A stretch of 6,760 nt of DNA from Planctomycetota bacterium. GTDB lineage: Bacteria > Planctomycetota > Planctomycetia > Pirellulales > Thermoguttaceae. Of this stretch, positions 1-6,468 are shown piece after piece; positions within the stretch are counted from its first letter, which is position 1, and each line of letters starts with the position of its first letter. The stretch spans positions 1-6,760 of the forward strand of contig DQVB01000218.1 in assembly GCA_015661985.1 (NCBI GenBank). The letters are read 5' to 3'. A program made the translations under genes and the position numbers. Under the pieces are notes generated by a model, which worked only from the letters and a program-made list of their open reading frames with translations, ran no database searches and was not told where the DNA came from.

Positions 1-27
1 ACCATAGAATGGGATTCCGTGTTTTTG

Positions 28-87
28 TCATTTGGATTTCGCTCCTTTGGATTTGTTTCGGATTGAGGATTTGGACATTTGGGTTTT
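28..87. repeat. T-rich imperfect short repeats (TTTGGATTT family)
   Basis: The 9-mer TTTGGATTT occurs exactly at 31-39 and again at 46-54, a 15-nt step. Degenerate relatives follow: TTTCGGATT at 56-64, ATTTGG at 69-74 and ATTTGGG at 77-83. The stretch is visibly AT-richer than anything else in the window. It lies downstream of the transporter gene and encodes nothing convincing. I infer a decayed simple repeat or intergenic repeat; no function can be read from it. Confidence 0.5.
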
Positions 88-124
88 GCCCTGGCGGTGT
101 CGCCGACCCGCGCACGGTGATTCA

Positions 125-142
125 GGCTCGGGGGGCCGAGCC
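125..142 (-). terminator. GC hairpin downstream of the transporter gene
   Basis: A perfect 7-bp stem GGCTCGG / CCGAGCC closes a 4-nt loop, 38 nt past the stop codon of the VIT-family gene. No T-run follows on the minus strand, so it is not a canonical intrinsic terminator. It could protect a 3' end or be an intergenic repeat. It is flanked by two near-copies of a TGGCGGTGTC-containing sequence (92-108 and 150-164). Confidence 0.3.
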
Positions 143-180
143 GCAACAGTGGCGGTGTCCGACCAATCTGAGGTGGGCCC

Positions 181-969
181 TCATTGGGCCAGGCCGCTCA
201 GCAGCCGTCCCACGACGAAGGCGGCCGTGGCCGCCACACCGCCGACCAGGAGCATCTCCAAGCCAGACTGGAACCAATTGCGACCCGTGATTCTCGTCTT
301 CACCGCTCCGACGGCGAAGAGCGTGCCGGCGGTAAGGAGGCTGGCCATGGCGAAGGAGGCGAGCGGCAGGGGTGTCAGGGCGGCCAGCACATAGGCCACA
401 AGGGGCACGAGGCCGAACAGACCGAAGGAGAGGAACGTCACCACGCCATGCTTCCACGGCGACTCATCCGAGGGGATGATCCCCAGCTCTTCGACCAGCA
501 TCACTTCGACCCACGCCTCCTTGTGCCGGGCGAGGATCTCAGTTACCGTTCGCGCGTCTTCCTCGGGTATCCCTTTGGCCGTGTACAGCTCGACCATCTC
601 GCGCTTTTCGCCCTCCGGGTAATGTTCCACCTCCCATCGTTCACGCTGGCGTTCGGCCCGCTGGTACTCTTGTTCAGCTTTGGTACTCAAGTAGTCGCCG
701 ATGGCCATGGACAGACCGTCGGCGATGAGGTTGGCAAAGCCGAGGATCAGGACGATACCGGCGCTGAGTTGGGCTCCCGCCACGCCGGCCACCACGGCGA
801 AGGTGGTGATGATTCCATCCAGGCCGCCGTAGACGGCGCTTTTGATATATTGGCCGTGTTCCCGTTGGTGTTTCTCAGATGCTTCTCGCGCATGGGCTGC
901 GGCCGAAGCGGCCACGTCGCCCTTGCGGAACGCTTCGCGCGCCTTCTGCAGGTCTCGCGAGAATGTCAT
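181..969 (-). CDS. VIT1/CCC1-family iron/manganese transporter
   Basis: This 262-residue inner-membrane protein of the VIT1/CCC1 family exports Fe2+ or Mn2+ from the cytosol, into vacuoles in eukaryotes and out of the cell in prokaryotes. A soluble His/Glu-containing N-terminus (residues 1-40) leads into TM1, with YGGLDGIITTFAVVAG at 47-62 including the family's TM1 aspartate (D51). TM2 carries NLIADGLSMAIGDYLS (80-95). A Glu-rich cytoplasmic segment (about 97-170: E99, E101, E106, E110, E113, E115 and later E152, E155, M157, E160, E161) matches the family's metal-binding domain. TM3 (about 174-196), TM4 (202-223) and TM5 (236-258) complete the five-helix plan. I chose the ATG at 969 because a GAGGAA ribosome site lies just upstream and the protein begins like this subfamily; the frame is open to 1056 but that part is not family-like. 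It is the last gene of the pckG unit, 99 nt after the aminotransferase. Metal specificity cannot be decided from sequence. Confidence 0.9.
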   Translation of the reverse strand: MTFSRDLQKAREAFRKGDVAASAAAHAREASEKHQREHGQYIKSAVYGGLDGIITTFAVVAGVAGAQLSAGIVLILGFANLIADGLSMAIGDYLSTKAEQEYQRAERQRERWEVEHYPEGEKREMVELYTAKGIPEEDARTVTEILARHKEAWVEVMLVEELGIIPSDESPWKHGVVTFLSFGLFGLVPLVAYVLAALTPLPLASFAMASLLTAGTLFAVGAVKTRITGRNWFQSGLEMLLVGGVAATAAFVVGRLLSGLAQ

Positions 970-999
970 AGCGGTCGATTCCTCAACGGCACGACGGCG

Positions 1000-1049
1000 G
1001 GGCTGGCCCGAGTGGCTCGCGCTTCCCGCCACCTCGCGGGCTGGCCCGA
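1000..1049. repeat. 12-bp direct repeat in the intergenic gap
   Basis: GGGCTGGCCCGA occurs at 1000-1011 and again at 1038-1049, between the aminotransferase stop and the transporter start. The 26 nt between the copies include a weak GTGGC...GCCAC hairpin. It could be an operator pair, or simply chance in a GC-rich gap. No promoter-like sequence is evident here, which is mild support for co-transcription of the transporter with the genes upstream. Confidence 0.35.
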
Positions 1050-1068
1050 CACGCATCGGCAGGGCCGC

Positions 1069-2391
1069 TCAGCCACGCTGTTCCGCTTGCATCTGCCTGG
1101 CGCACTGGAACATCGCTTCGAACAGCGGTTCGATCTGTTCCACTTCGATGCATGAAAAAGCGATGCGCACATCCTTTGGACCGGCGGCGATCACGCCGAT
1201 GCCGTACTGGTCCAACAGCCGCACCCGGAACGGTTCGGCTTCCACATCCTTCAGTTCCAGGCACATGAAGTATCCGGAGTTGAAAGGATAGGCCGTCCAG
1301 ACTTGGTCGAAGCGTTTCTGGCTCAGCACCTCTTTCACCTTGGCCGCCCGGGCGGTCATCACGGCCAGCTTGTCCCGCCGTTGGGCCGCGTAGTTCTCGT
1401 CTGCCATGGCCTTCAGCAGGATCGACTGCGAGTGATGGGGGCAATTGGAGATGGTCCCTCGGATCAGTCCCGCGGCCTTTTTCTCCAGCGCCTCGTAGGT
1501 CCCCGGGCCGGGGGCGTGCACGGCGAAGGTGAGGAAGCCGATGCGAAGCCCCCAAACGTAGTCCTCCTTGGTAGCCCCGTCCAATTTGATGGCCAGTACG
1601 GTTTCGTGGCGTCCGGCCAGGCGGGCGAACACCGATTCTGGGAGCACCTCCGGTTCGTAGAAAAGCCCGAAGTAGGCGTCGTCGCAGACGGCCACCACGT
1701 CACAGTCGCGCTCGGCGGCCGTCGCCACGACAGCCTCGCAGGCAGCCTCCGCCTCCGCGCGGGTCAGCGAATACCCCGTGGGGTTGTGGGGGAAATTGAG
1801 CACCACGATCAGTTTTTTGCGCGCCGCGTGCTCGGCCAGCGCGCGGCGGAACCCATCGCGGTCGAAACCGCCCCCACGCCGGTCCAGCAGCGGATACGTC
1901 TGGATTTCCGCTCGGCGCCGAACCTGGAAGATCATTCGGTAGTTGCCCCAGAACGGTTCGGGCAAGAGGACGACGTTGTCCGGGTCGACGAACATGTCGG
2001 CCACGATGCTCAACCCGTGCGTGATGCCGGCGGTGACGACGGGCAGGCTGATGGCCTTATCGGCCAGCGACGGATTCTTCCTTCGCAGCTGCTCGCCCCA
2101 TTTGGCTCGCAGGTCAGGCCGACCGGGCGAAGGGGCGTACGTGAGCGCTTCATCCGGTTCCAGTCCGGCGAGGTGTTTCATCACCGCCTCCAGGTGCATG
2201 GCTTGACCACCCTGGCGGGCGATGCCGATCGTGGCGTTGCACCGGGTTGCCCGCTGCTTCGCCTCAGCCGACTGGGTGAGGATCCCCTTGGGAAAATAGA
2301 GATCACGGCCCAACTCCGACAGCATGCCCAACACGTAGGGGTTGTCGCGCCGCAGGGTCTCGTTCAGTTCGACGGCCAGCGGATGGGTCAT
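1069..2391 (-). CDS. class I/II (fold-type I) PLP-dependent aminotransferase
   Basis: This 440-residue PLP enzyme would transfer an amino group between an amino acid and a 2-oxo acid in the cytosol. Visible fold-type I landmarks are the NFPHNPTGYS loop (199-208, Asn203 facing PLP), CDDAYFGLFYE (236-246, Asp237 or Asp238 for the pyridine nitrogen and Tyr240), the Schiff-base lysine K275 in DGATKEDYVWGLRIGF, R283 eight residues later (PLP phosphate) and R409 in KDVRIAF (substrate carboxylate). The usual SxSK is replaced by GATK, so the phosphate-binding serine three residues before the lysine is a glycine. The ATG at 2391 has an AGGAGA ribosome site seven or so bases upstream. A GTG at 2418 overlapping the pckG stop is the alternative, giving nine more residues. 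It lies 23 nt after pckG and is almost certainly co-transcribed with it. The amino-donor specificity (Asp, Ala, aromatic or other) cannot be assigned. Confidence 0.9.
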   Translation of the reverse strand: MTHPLAVELNETLRRDNPYVLGMLSELGRDLYFPKGILTQSAEAKQRATRCNATIGIARQGGQAMHLEAVMKHLAGLEPDEALTYAPSPGRPDLRAKWGEQLRRKNPSLADKAISLPVVTAGITHGLSIVADMFVDPDNVVLLPEPFWGNYRMIFQVRRRAEIQTYPLLDRRGGGFDRDGFRRALAEHAARKKLIVVLNFPHNPTGYSLTRAEAEAACEAVVATAAERDCDVVAVCDDAYFGLFYEPEVLPESVFARLAGRHETVLAIKLDGATKEDYVWGLRIGFLTFAVHAPGPGTYEALEKKAAGLIRGTISNCPHHSQSILLKAMADENYAAQRRDKLAVMTARAAKVKEVLSQKRFDQVWTAYPFNSGYFMCLELKDVEAEPFRVRLLDQYGIGVIAAGPKDVRIAFSCIEVEQIEPLFEAMFQCARQMQAEQRG

Positions 2392-2414
2392 CGTCTCCTC
2401 TCCCCTCGTGCGAC

Positions 2415-4301
2415 TCACGCCTCCACGGCGAACGCCTCGGGAGAGACGTAGTCGCCGAACCGCTTCTGGGCGTCCAGCAGTCGCTGCCGCTGGGCATCCA
2501 GTACCTGGAAAACCGCCTCCGGCGCGTCCTCCACGTGCTCCCGATGGAACCGCTCGACGCGGTCCAGCTTGCCCAAGTTCTCCGGCACGCGGATCGTGAA
2601 CTGCTTCACGTAGTCGGCGTGGGAGTAGTCTTTGTTCAGCACCTGGCGGAAAAGCGGCCGCAGGTCTTCATAACGCGGGAGCCAGCCCGTGGGGCCCTTC
2701 AGCGCCGGCACCTCGCCGTGCACGCGGAGCTCCATCCATTTGACCCACACGTGTTTGTCGCGCACCGCGTTGACGAACTTTCCTTTCTCGTCGCAAAGGA
2801 AGTAATTCACGCCGAACACCAGCGGCGGCTGGGCCAACTTCTTGCCGAACTCCAAGTTGTTGGCGACATACTTGCCCAGCGGGATGGACACGAAGTCCTG
2901 GATGCTCATCAGGTTGATCTCCGGCACGCCCTCCTTGCCCACGATGGCGAAGGTCGTCTCCGTCTCCAGCGCCGCCCCGTAGGCCACGATGCCGTGCTCC
3001 CAGTCAAAGCCCTGCTGGACTGGCACGTAGCTTCGAGGGTCCCGGCCGCCGTACATGATGCCGCCCAACACCACGCCTTCGGGGTTGTCCAGCTCAGGGT
3101 CGCAGTTGGCCAACGCCCGGAGGGCAACGGCGTAGCGAGCGTTTTTGTGCGCCGGCGGAATCTCCGCGCCCTTCTCGTCCTTCTTGCCCCGCTGCCACGG
3201 CCCGGAGAAGTTCACCCCCTGGTCGGGAATCTTCTCGCCCATGCCCAGCCAGTAGGGCTTGCCGTCCTTGACCAACACGTTGGAAAAGATCACTTCGCCG
3301 GGGCTGGTCAACACCTGCCAAATGGTCGGATCGCCCTCCGCGTTGACGTTCTGGATGATCCCGAAGATGCCCGACTCGGCGTTGGCTGCCCGGCATTGCC
3401 CGTCCACGTTATGGAAATAGGCGATGTCGTCACCCAGGATCATCTCGCCGGGCAGCATCGCCGTGGAGGTCTTCCCGCACGCGCTGGGGAACGCGCCGGC
3501 GAAATATGTCTTCCGGCCGCCCGGGCCGCGCACACCCATCAGAAACATGTGTTCACACAACCATCCTTCCCGGTCCGCCTTGCGGATGGTGAGCCGCAAG
3601 GCCAGTTTCTTCAGCCCCACGGTGTTACCAGCGTACTGGGTGTTGACGCTGTAGACGGTATCCTTGGTGTAGTCGATGTAGATCCGCTTCTTGTCCGGCT
3701 CGGCACTGGCCATCCGCTCGTCCAGCTTGCCCGCCGAATGGAGCGTGGCGAAAAAACGGGCCCCCTCGCCCAGCTCTCGGAACTGGTCGTACCCGGGCCG
3801 GTAGAGCAGATCCAGGCTGTGGGACACATACCAGGAATCGGTACACTCCACACAGGGGATGCTGAACCGGGAGCGAGTGGGGCCGAGCGACAAGAATCGC
3901 ACGATCATCGTCCGACCCCGCATGCAGCCCTTCATCAGCCCCCGGATTTCGGCCAGACCCTCCTGGCGCTCCATCTGGTTCAGCGCCTTGGACAGCCGCT
4001 GGCCCGCCGGCACCAAATACTTCGTCGCCTCCCGATCCCGCCCCTGGTCCCGGATGCCGTCGAAATGGACAGTGTGCCCTTCGATGGCCAGCGGTATCTC
4101 CTCGCCCATCTCGATCGCCTTGCGGCGAGTCAACCCCCTGTCCTCGGGGGAATCGTCCAGCACCAGTACGCTGTCCGGCTGGCACAACTCCACCGCGTCG
4201 GCCAAAAAGGCAAACAGCCGCGCGTTCTGCAAAACGGCTACCTTCTGGAACTGATCCTCCGCCAGCTTCTGGCGAAGCACGTCGAGTGCCTCGTCCGCCA
4301 T
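2415..4301 (-). CDS. pckG: phosphoenolpyruvate carboxykinase, GTP-type
   Basis: This 628-residue cytosolic enzyme interconverts oxaloacetate and PEP (oxaloacetate + GTP to PEP + GDP + CO2), the entry step of gluconeogenesis, with Mn2+. The kinase-1a P-loop GAFPSACGKTST (269-280) holds the family's reactive cysteine C275 and K277/T278. Mn2+ ligands by family alignment are K232 in GLKKLALR, H251 in CEHMFLMGV and D292 in GDDIAYF. R389 in HKNARY matches the substrate arginine, and GGIMYGGRDP (413-422) is also typical. The guanine-binding stretch PGFGEN of animal and mycobacterial enzymes is absent: after KGKF (506-509) come about 20 different residues and RVHGE, as I recall for archaeal PEPCKs. 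The ATG at 4301 is preceded by GAGGGA at good spacing and gives a normal family length. The frame stays open to an ATG at 4601, but those 100 residues (Arg/Gly/Trp/Cys-rich) look non-coding. It is the first gene of the unit, downstream of the 4637-4664 promoter. Confidence 0.95.
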   Translation of the reverse strand: MADEALDVLRQKLAEDQFQKVAVLQNARLFAFLADAVELCQPDSVLVLDDSPEDRGLTRRKAIEMGEEIPLAIEGHTVHFDGIRDQGRDREATKYLVPAGQRLSKALNQMERQEGLAEIRGLMKGCMRGRTMIVRFLSLGPTRSRFSIPCVECTDSWYVSHSLDLLYRPGYDQFRELGEGARFFATLHSAGKLDERMASAEPDKKRIYIDYTKDTVYSVNTQYAGNTVGLKKLALRLTIRKADREGWLCEHMFLMGVRGPGGRKTYFAGAFPSACGKTSTAMLPGEMILGDDIAYFHNVDGQCRAANAESGIFGIIQNVNAEGDPTIWQVLTSPGEVIFSNVLVKDGKPYWLGMGEKIPDQGVNFSGPWQRGKKDEKGAEIPPAHKNARYAVALRALANCDPELDNPEGVVLGGIMYGGRDPRSYVPVQQGFDWEHGIVAYGAALETETTFAIVGKEGVPEINLMSIQDFVSIPLGKYVANNLEFGKKLAQPPLVFGVNYFLCDEKGKFVNAVRDKHVWVKWMELRVHGEVPALKGPTGWLPRYEDLRPLFRQVLNKDYSHADYVKQFTIRVPENLGKLDRVERFHREHVEDAPEAVFQVLDAQRQRLLDAQKRFGDYVSPEAFAVEA

Positions 4302-4630
4302 TACGTCCCTCACTCTTTGCTCGTGTTTCGTTCCGCCAACCGGCCAGCTTCTCTGGCACAACGCCAATACGACCCGCCGCGCGGCCACTCGGCCAGGCGA
4401 CAGAGGCGCCTTGGCCGAAGGCGCACAGCCCCACCGTGCTGAGCCGTGGTGGGTGCACCGCCCCCAGGCGCAAAACAAACCGGAGACCACCGCGCCGCCG
4501 GCAGTGCTCCGGCCTTCGCCTCCGCCGCTCCGTCCCCTTCGAAGGGTAGCACGAAAGTGGAAATACTTTCCCCAGCCCCCCAACGCCGGGCGAGGCTCCA
4601 TTTGGCCCTTTGTCCACGTCCAGCGATCTC
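4302..4630 (-). promoter_or_regulatory. long structured 5' leader of pckG
   Basis: About 330 nt separate the predicted transcription start (near 4630) from the pckG ATG. The stretch contains several inverted repeats: GAAAGT/ACTTTC at 4553-4570 (6-bp stem, 6-nt loop), CCCTTCGAAGGG at 4535-4546 (perfect 12-bp palindrome), CCACC/GGTGG arms at 4431-4452, and GCGCCTT/AAGGCGC at 4406-4424 (7-bp stem, 5-nt loop). I recognise no known riboswitch class in it. The pckG frame is open through it, so an N-terminally extended protein from 4601 cannot be excluded, though I think it unlikely. Confidence 0.4.
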
Positions 4631-4636
4631 AGCCCA

Positions 4637-4664
4637 AATATAGCGGGAAAGGCCAACCTGTCAA
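4637..4664 (-). promoter_or_regulatory. sigma-70-type promoter for the pckG unit
   Basis: On the minus strand, TTGACA (4664-4659, perfect -35) is followed by a 16-nt spacer and TATATT (4642-4637, five of six -10 matches). This is the best promoter match I found in the window and it points at pckG. The predicted transcription start is near 4630. Confidence 0.6.
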
Positions 4665-5299
4665 CATCCTGGCGGCCAGCCTGGTGGTGAAACGCAGGTA
4701 CGCTACTGGTGCGGCCGGGCGCCCGTATCCGGTACCATTGCGGGAAGCTTGTTACCCATTCCGCCAACCAGGACCGAAGCAAGCTTGCGCTGCGCTTCAG
4801 ACGTAAACACCGCGCACCACAGAGCACGAGCCCCGTAGCTTGGCTCTCTGAGCCGAGTCTCGCCCTTTGGTTGGTTTCTCGTTCCCGGTTCGCAGAGCCA
4901 CGTTGCTTCGAAGCGCTCGGCGGCCTGGGGTCTCGAAAGCGATAGCCCTTCCGCCGGCCTATTACGCCCCGCCGTTACGTCTGAATTGGAGAACCTGGCG
5001 GCTTTCCCACCCCAGGTGGCAGACGGACACGCGAGTAGCAGGTTTGTGGTCGTGTCGTCAGACCGTTATCAGGCGGAAAGCGTGAATTTTGTTCGCGTTT
5101 TTGATGGAAGGAGTGTTTTCGACCGTGCAAAGTGAAGCGCGAAGAGCAGTGGGTGGGCAGCAGTGGCCGGGTGGAGTGGTGAGGTGGAGCGCGTTTTTGG
5201 TTGGGGAAGCAATAGGAGTGCACGATGAGAGGGGCGTGGACCAGGGAAGCGGCCCCAGCGCGCAGGGAACCAGCCTGGCAGCAGACATGTTCAGGCCGG
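4665..5299. other. 635-nt intergenic region without a convincing gene
   Basis: The region lies between the 3' end of the 5300-6421 ORF and the pckG promoter. Frames open here give short proteins rich in Arg, Pro, Ser, Cys and Trp, with no recognisable motif and no good ribosome site, so I call none of them. Visible structure is limited to the GGCTC/GAGCC hairpin at 4839-4857, a perfect GCTTCGAAGC palindrome at 4905-4914 and T-runs around 5087-5102. No tRNA-like or known ncRNA pattern was recognised. It may be decayed mobile or coding DNA. Confidence 0.5.
4839..4857. repeat. GGCTC-TCT-GAGCC hairpin
   Basis: A 5-bp perfect core, GGCTC / GAGCC around a TCT loop, extends to 8 bp by C-G, T-A and one T-G wobble. 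Its core resembles the hairpin at 125-142. I recall similar sequences (CGTAGCTCGGCTCTCTGAGCCGAG-like) as dispersed intergenic repeats in planctomycetes, which would need a genome search to confirm. Confidence 0.4.
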
Positions 5300-6421
5300 T
5301 CAAGCCGCCAGGCGGATGCCCACGTAGTGGAGCAGTCGGTCCAGGGCGTGATCCACAGCGGCGTAGCGTCGATCCAGGGTGGCCAAGCGGTCCACTTCGG
5401 CAGCTGGGCCGATGCTTGGGGCGGCTGACAGGGCTGGATGCGGAGGACTACTGTTGGCCGCGGCAGGACGGCGCCGGTGGCGGGCAGGGGTAGGTGATTG
5501 CTGTGTCGGGCGTGGCGTGTTGTTTTGGGGGCCGGCTTGCCAAGCGGCGGCCGTCAGCGGGGCATAGACCTGGTGGAACAGTTTCAAAAACAGAAGACAG
5601 ACCCGGTACCCTTCGCCTGTGAGCTGGTAGCGATGGCTGCGAGGAATCTTCTCCACGAGGCCTTTGGCCCGCAGTTTGCCCAGGTCGTAACGCAGTTGGC
5701 TGAGGGTGTAGGTTTCCCTCGAGCGGTCCAGGGCCCGTGCCACTGAGGGGTGGATGGCTGAGGTGGTGAACGGGCCGCCAGAAGCCAGATGGGTAAACGA
5801 GACGACCGCCTGCATGACGGCCAAAAGACGAGGGTCGTCGAGTTTCAGTCCCAGGGTGCGTCGGCCGGTGGGACTGATAGTGGGTTGGCCCAGGCGGCGG
5901 AGTTGGCCGGCATCCAAGTAGGTCTCCAGCACGTCCTGCTGGACATCCGGGTATCGGGCCACCGCGTCGTGGAGGCGCCGGCGTACGAGAGTGAGGTTCT
6001 CGATAGATTTGTTGACGCCGAAGTCATAGGGGTTGTTACAGACAGCCTCCGTGCGGAGTAGGCGGTGGTCGCGGAGGTACTGTTTGAGCCAGTTGGTTTC
6101 ATAGGTGGAGCGGATGGCCGCGTTGGCGTCGTACGGCTGTGAGATGTGCGTTTTGGCCTTGGCGGCGGTCCGGGGAGGGACGCGTTTCTGAAAGATCACC
6201 GACAGGTTTTGGGGATGGCCGATCTGACGGTTGTGATCCAACAGCCGGTTGAACAGCTGTTCGGCGGGAAAGCGTCGGCGGAAACGGTTGGTTCGTAGTG
6301 CCGCCTTCAGGCGGAATGATCGTCTCCCGTTTGCTCGTGGCCCCATTCCGCCTGAAGGCGGTACTACGGACAGGGCAACAGCTTGGTTGGCTCCCACAAC
6401 TGTCGCCCGGTTTTGAACCAC
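5300..6421 (-). CDS. probable 5'-truncated uncharacterised wHTH family protein
   Basis: The maximal ORF is 373 codons from a GTG at 6421 with no convincing ribosome site. From about residue 51 (position 6271) it resembles, from memory, the C-terminal half of a widespread unnamed bacterial family. Landmarks are FNRLLDHNRQIGHPQNLSVIF (57-77), WLKQYLRDHRLLRTEAVCNN (111-130), YDFGVNKSIENL (132-143), LDAGQLRRLGQPTISPTGRR (169-188) and LKLDDPRLLAVMQAVV (192-207). A winged-helix-like stretch follows: YTLSQLRYDLGKLRAKGLVE (238-257), then RYQLTGEGYRV (264-274). A Pro/Ala-rich linker (about 296-341) precedes a short C-terminal helix. Family members I recall have roughly 200 further N-terminal residues. 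Here residues ~1-50 instead read through a large inverted repeat (6294-6368), so the N-terminus seems lost and no in-frame ATG serves the remaining part. Function is unknown; DNA binding is an inference from the wHTH. It may be a pseudogene, possibly linked to mobile DNA. Confidence 0.6.
   Translation of the reverse strand: MVQNRATVVGANQAVALSVVPPSGGMGPRANGRRSFRLKAALRTNRFRRRFPAEQLFNRLLDHNRQIGHPQNLSVIFQKRVPPRTAAKAKTHISQPYDANAAIRSTYETNWLKQYLRDHRLLRTEAVCNNPYDFGVNKSIENLTLVRRRLHDAVARYPDVQQDVLETYLDAGQLRRLGQPTISPTGRRTLGLKLDDPRLLAVMQAVVSFTHLASGGPFTTSAIHPSVARALDRSRETYTLSQLRYDLGKLRAKGLVEKIPRSHRYQLTGEGYRVCLLFLKLFHQVYAPLTAAAWQAGPQNNTPRPTQQSPTPARHRRRPAAANSSPPHPALSAAPSIGPAAEVDRLATLDRRYAAVDHALDRLLHYVGIRLAA
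6294..6368. repeat. large inverted repeat with CCGCCT/AGGCGG palindromic arms
   Basis: Two 25-nt arms (6294-6318 and 6344-6368) are reverse complements except at one position (G6300 opposite T6362, a wobble in RNA) and enclose a 25-nt spacer. Each arm is itself nearly palindromic around CCGCCTTCAGGCGG or its complement. This is the layout of paired REP-like (BIME-type) elements. I recall this CCGCCTTCAGGCGG core as a common intergenic repeat in planctomycetes. It sits inside the 5' end of the 5300-6421 ORF, where it supplies residues about 19-43. Confidence 0.8.
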
Positions 6422-6435
6422 GCCCCTTTCGGGTT

Positions 6436-6464
6436 GTGGTTACAGGCTGGGAGGCCTGTGCCAC
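6436..6464. repeat. ACAGGC/GCCTGT hairpin with GTGG/CCAC base
   Basis: ACAGGC (6442-6447) pairs perfectly with GCCTGT (6454-6459) across a 6-nt loop. After a small asymmetric bulge, GTGG (6436-6439) pairs with CCAC (6461-6464). It resembles a REP-like unit and is immediately followed by a second hairpin at 6469-6482. Confidence 0.6.
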
Positions 6465-6468
6465 GCTT

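Noticed and set aside
184..1155. 323-codon plus-strand ORF opposite the transporter gene
   Set aside because: The minus strand encodes a clear VIT-family protein with conserved motifs; the plus-strand frame has none.
1303..2451. 382-codon plus-strand ORF opposite the aminotransferase
   Set aside because: It is a shadow of the aminotransferase frame, with no recognisable domain.
2535..4442. Very long plus-strand ORF (635 codons) opposite pckG
   Set aside because: It is antisense to a strongly supported PEPCK and follows from GC-rich third positions. The product is His/Gln/Arg-rich with no family resemblance.
3625..4827. 400-codon minus-strand ORF in another frame across pckG and its leader
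   Set aside because: It overlaps pckG out of frame, and its composition (Arg/Gly/Pro/Ala) is that of a frameshifted GC-rich gene.
5080..5102. Plus-strand hairpin (stem around GAA/TTC and CG pairs, loop TTTTG) followed by five T, looking like an intrinsic terminator
   Set aside because: No plus-strand gene precedes it, the stem needs a wobble pair, and in the minus orientation that pair becomes a mismatch.
5089..5493. Plus-strand ORF of 134 codons across the 3' end of the 5300-6421 gene
   Set aside because: It has no ribosome site or motif and overlaps the better-supported minus-strand gene.
6294..6368. Inverted repeat considered as terminal repeats of an insertion sequence
   Set aside because: The arms are only 25 nt apart with no transposase between them, so they form one hairpin-type element rather than transposon ends.
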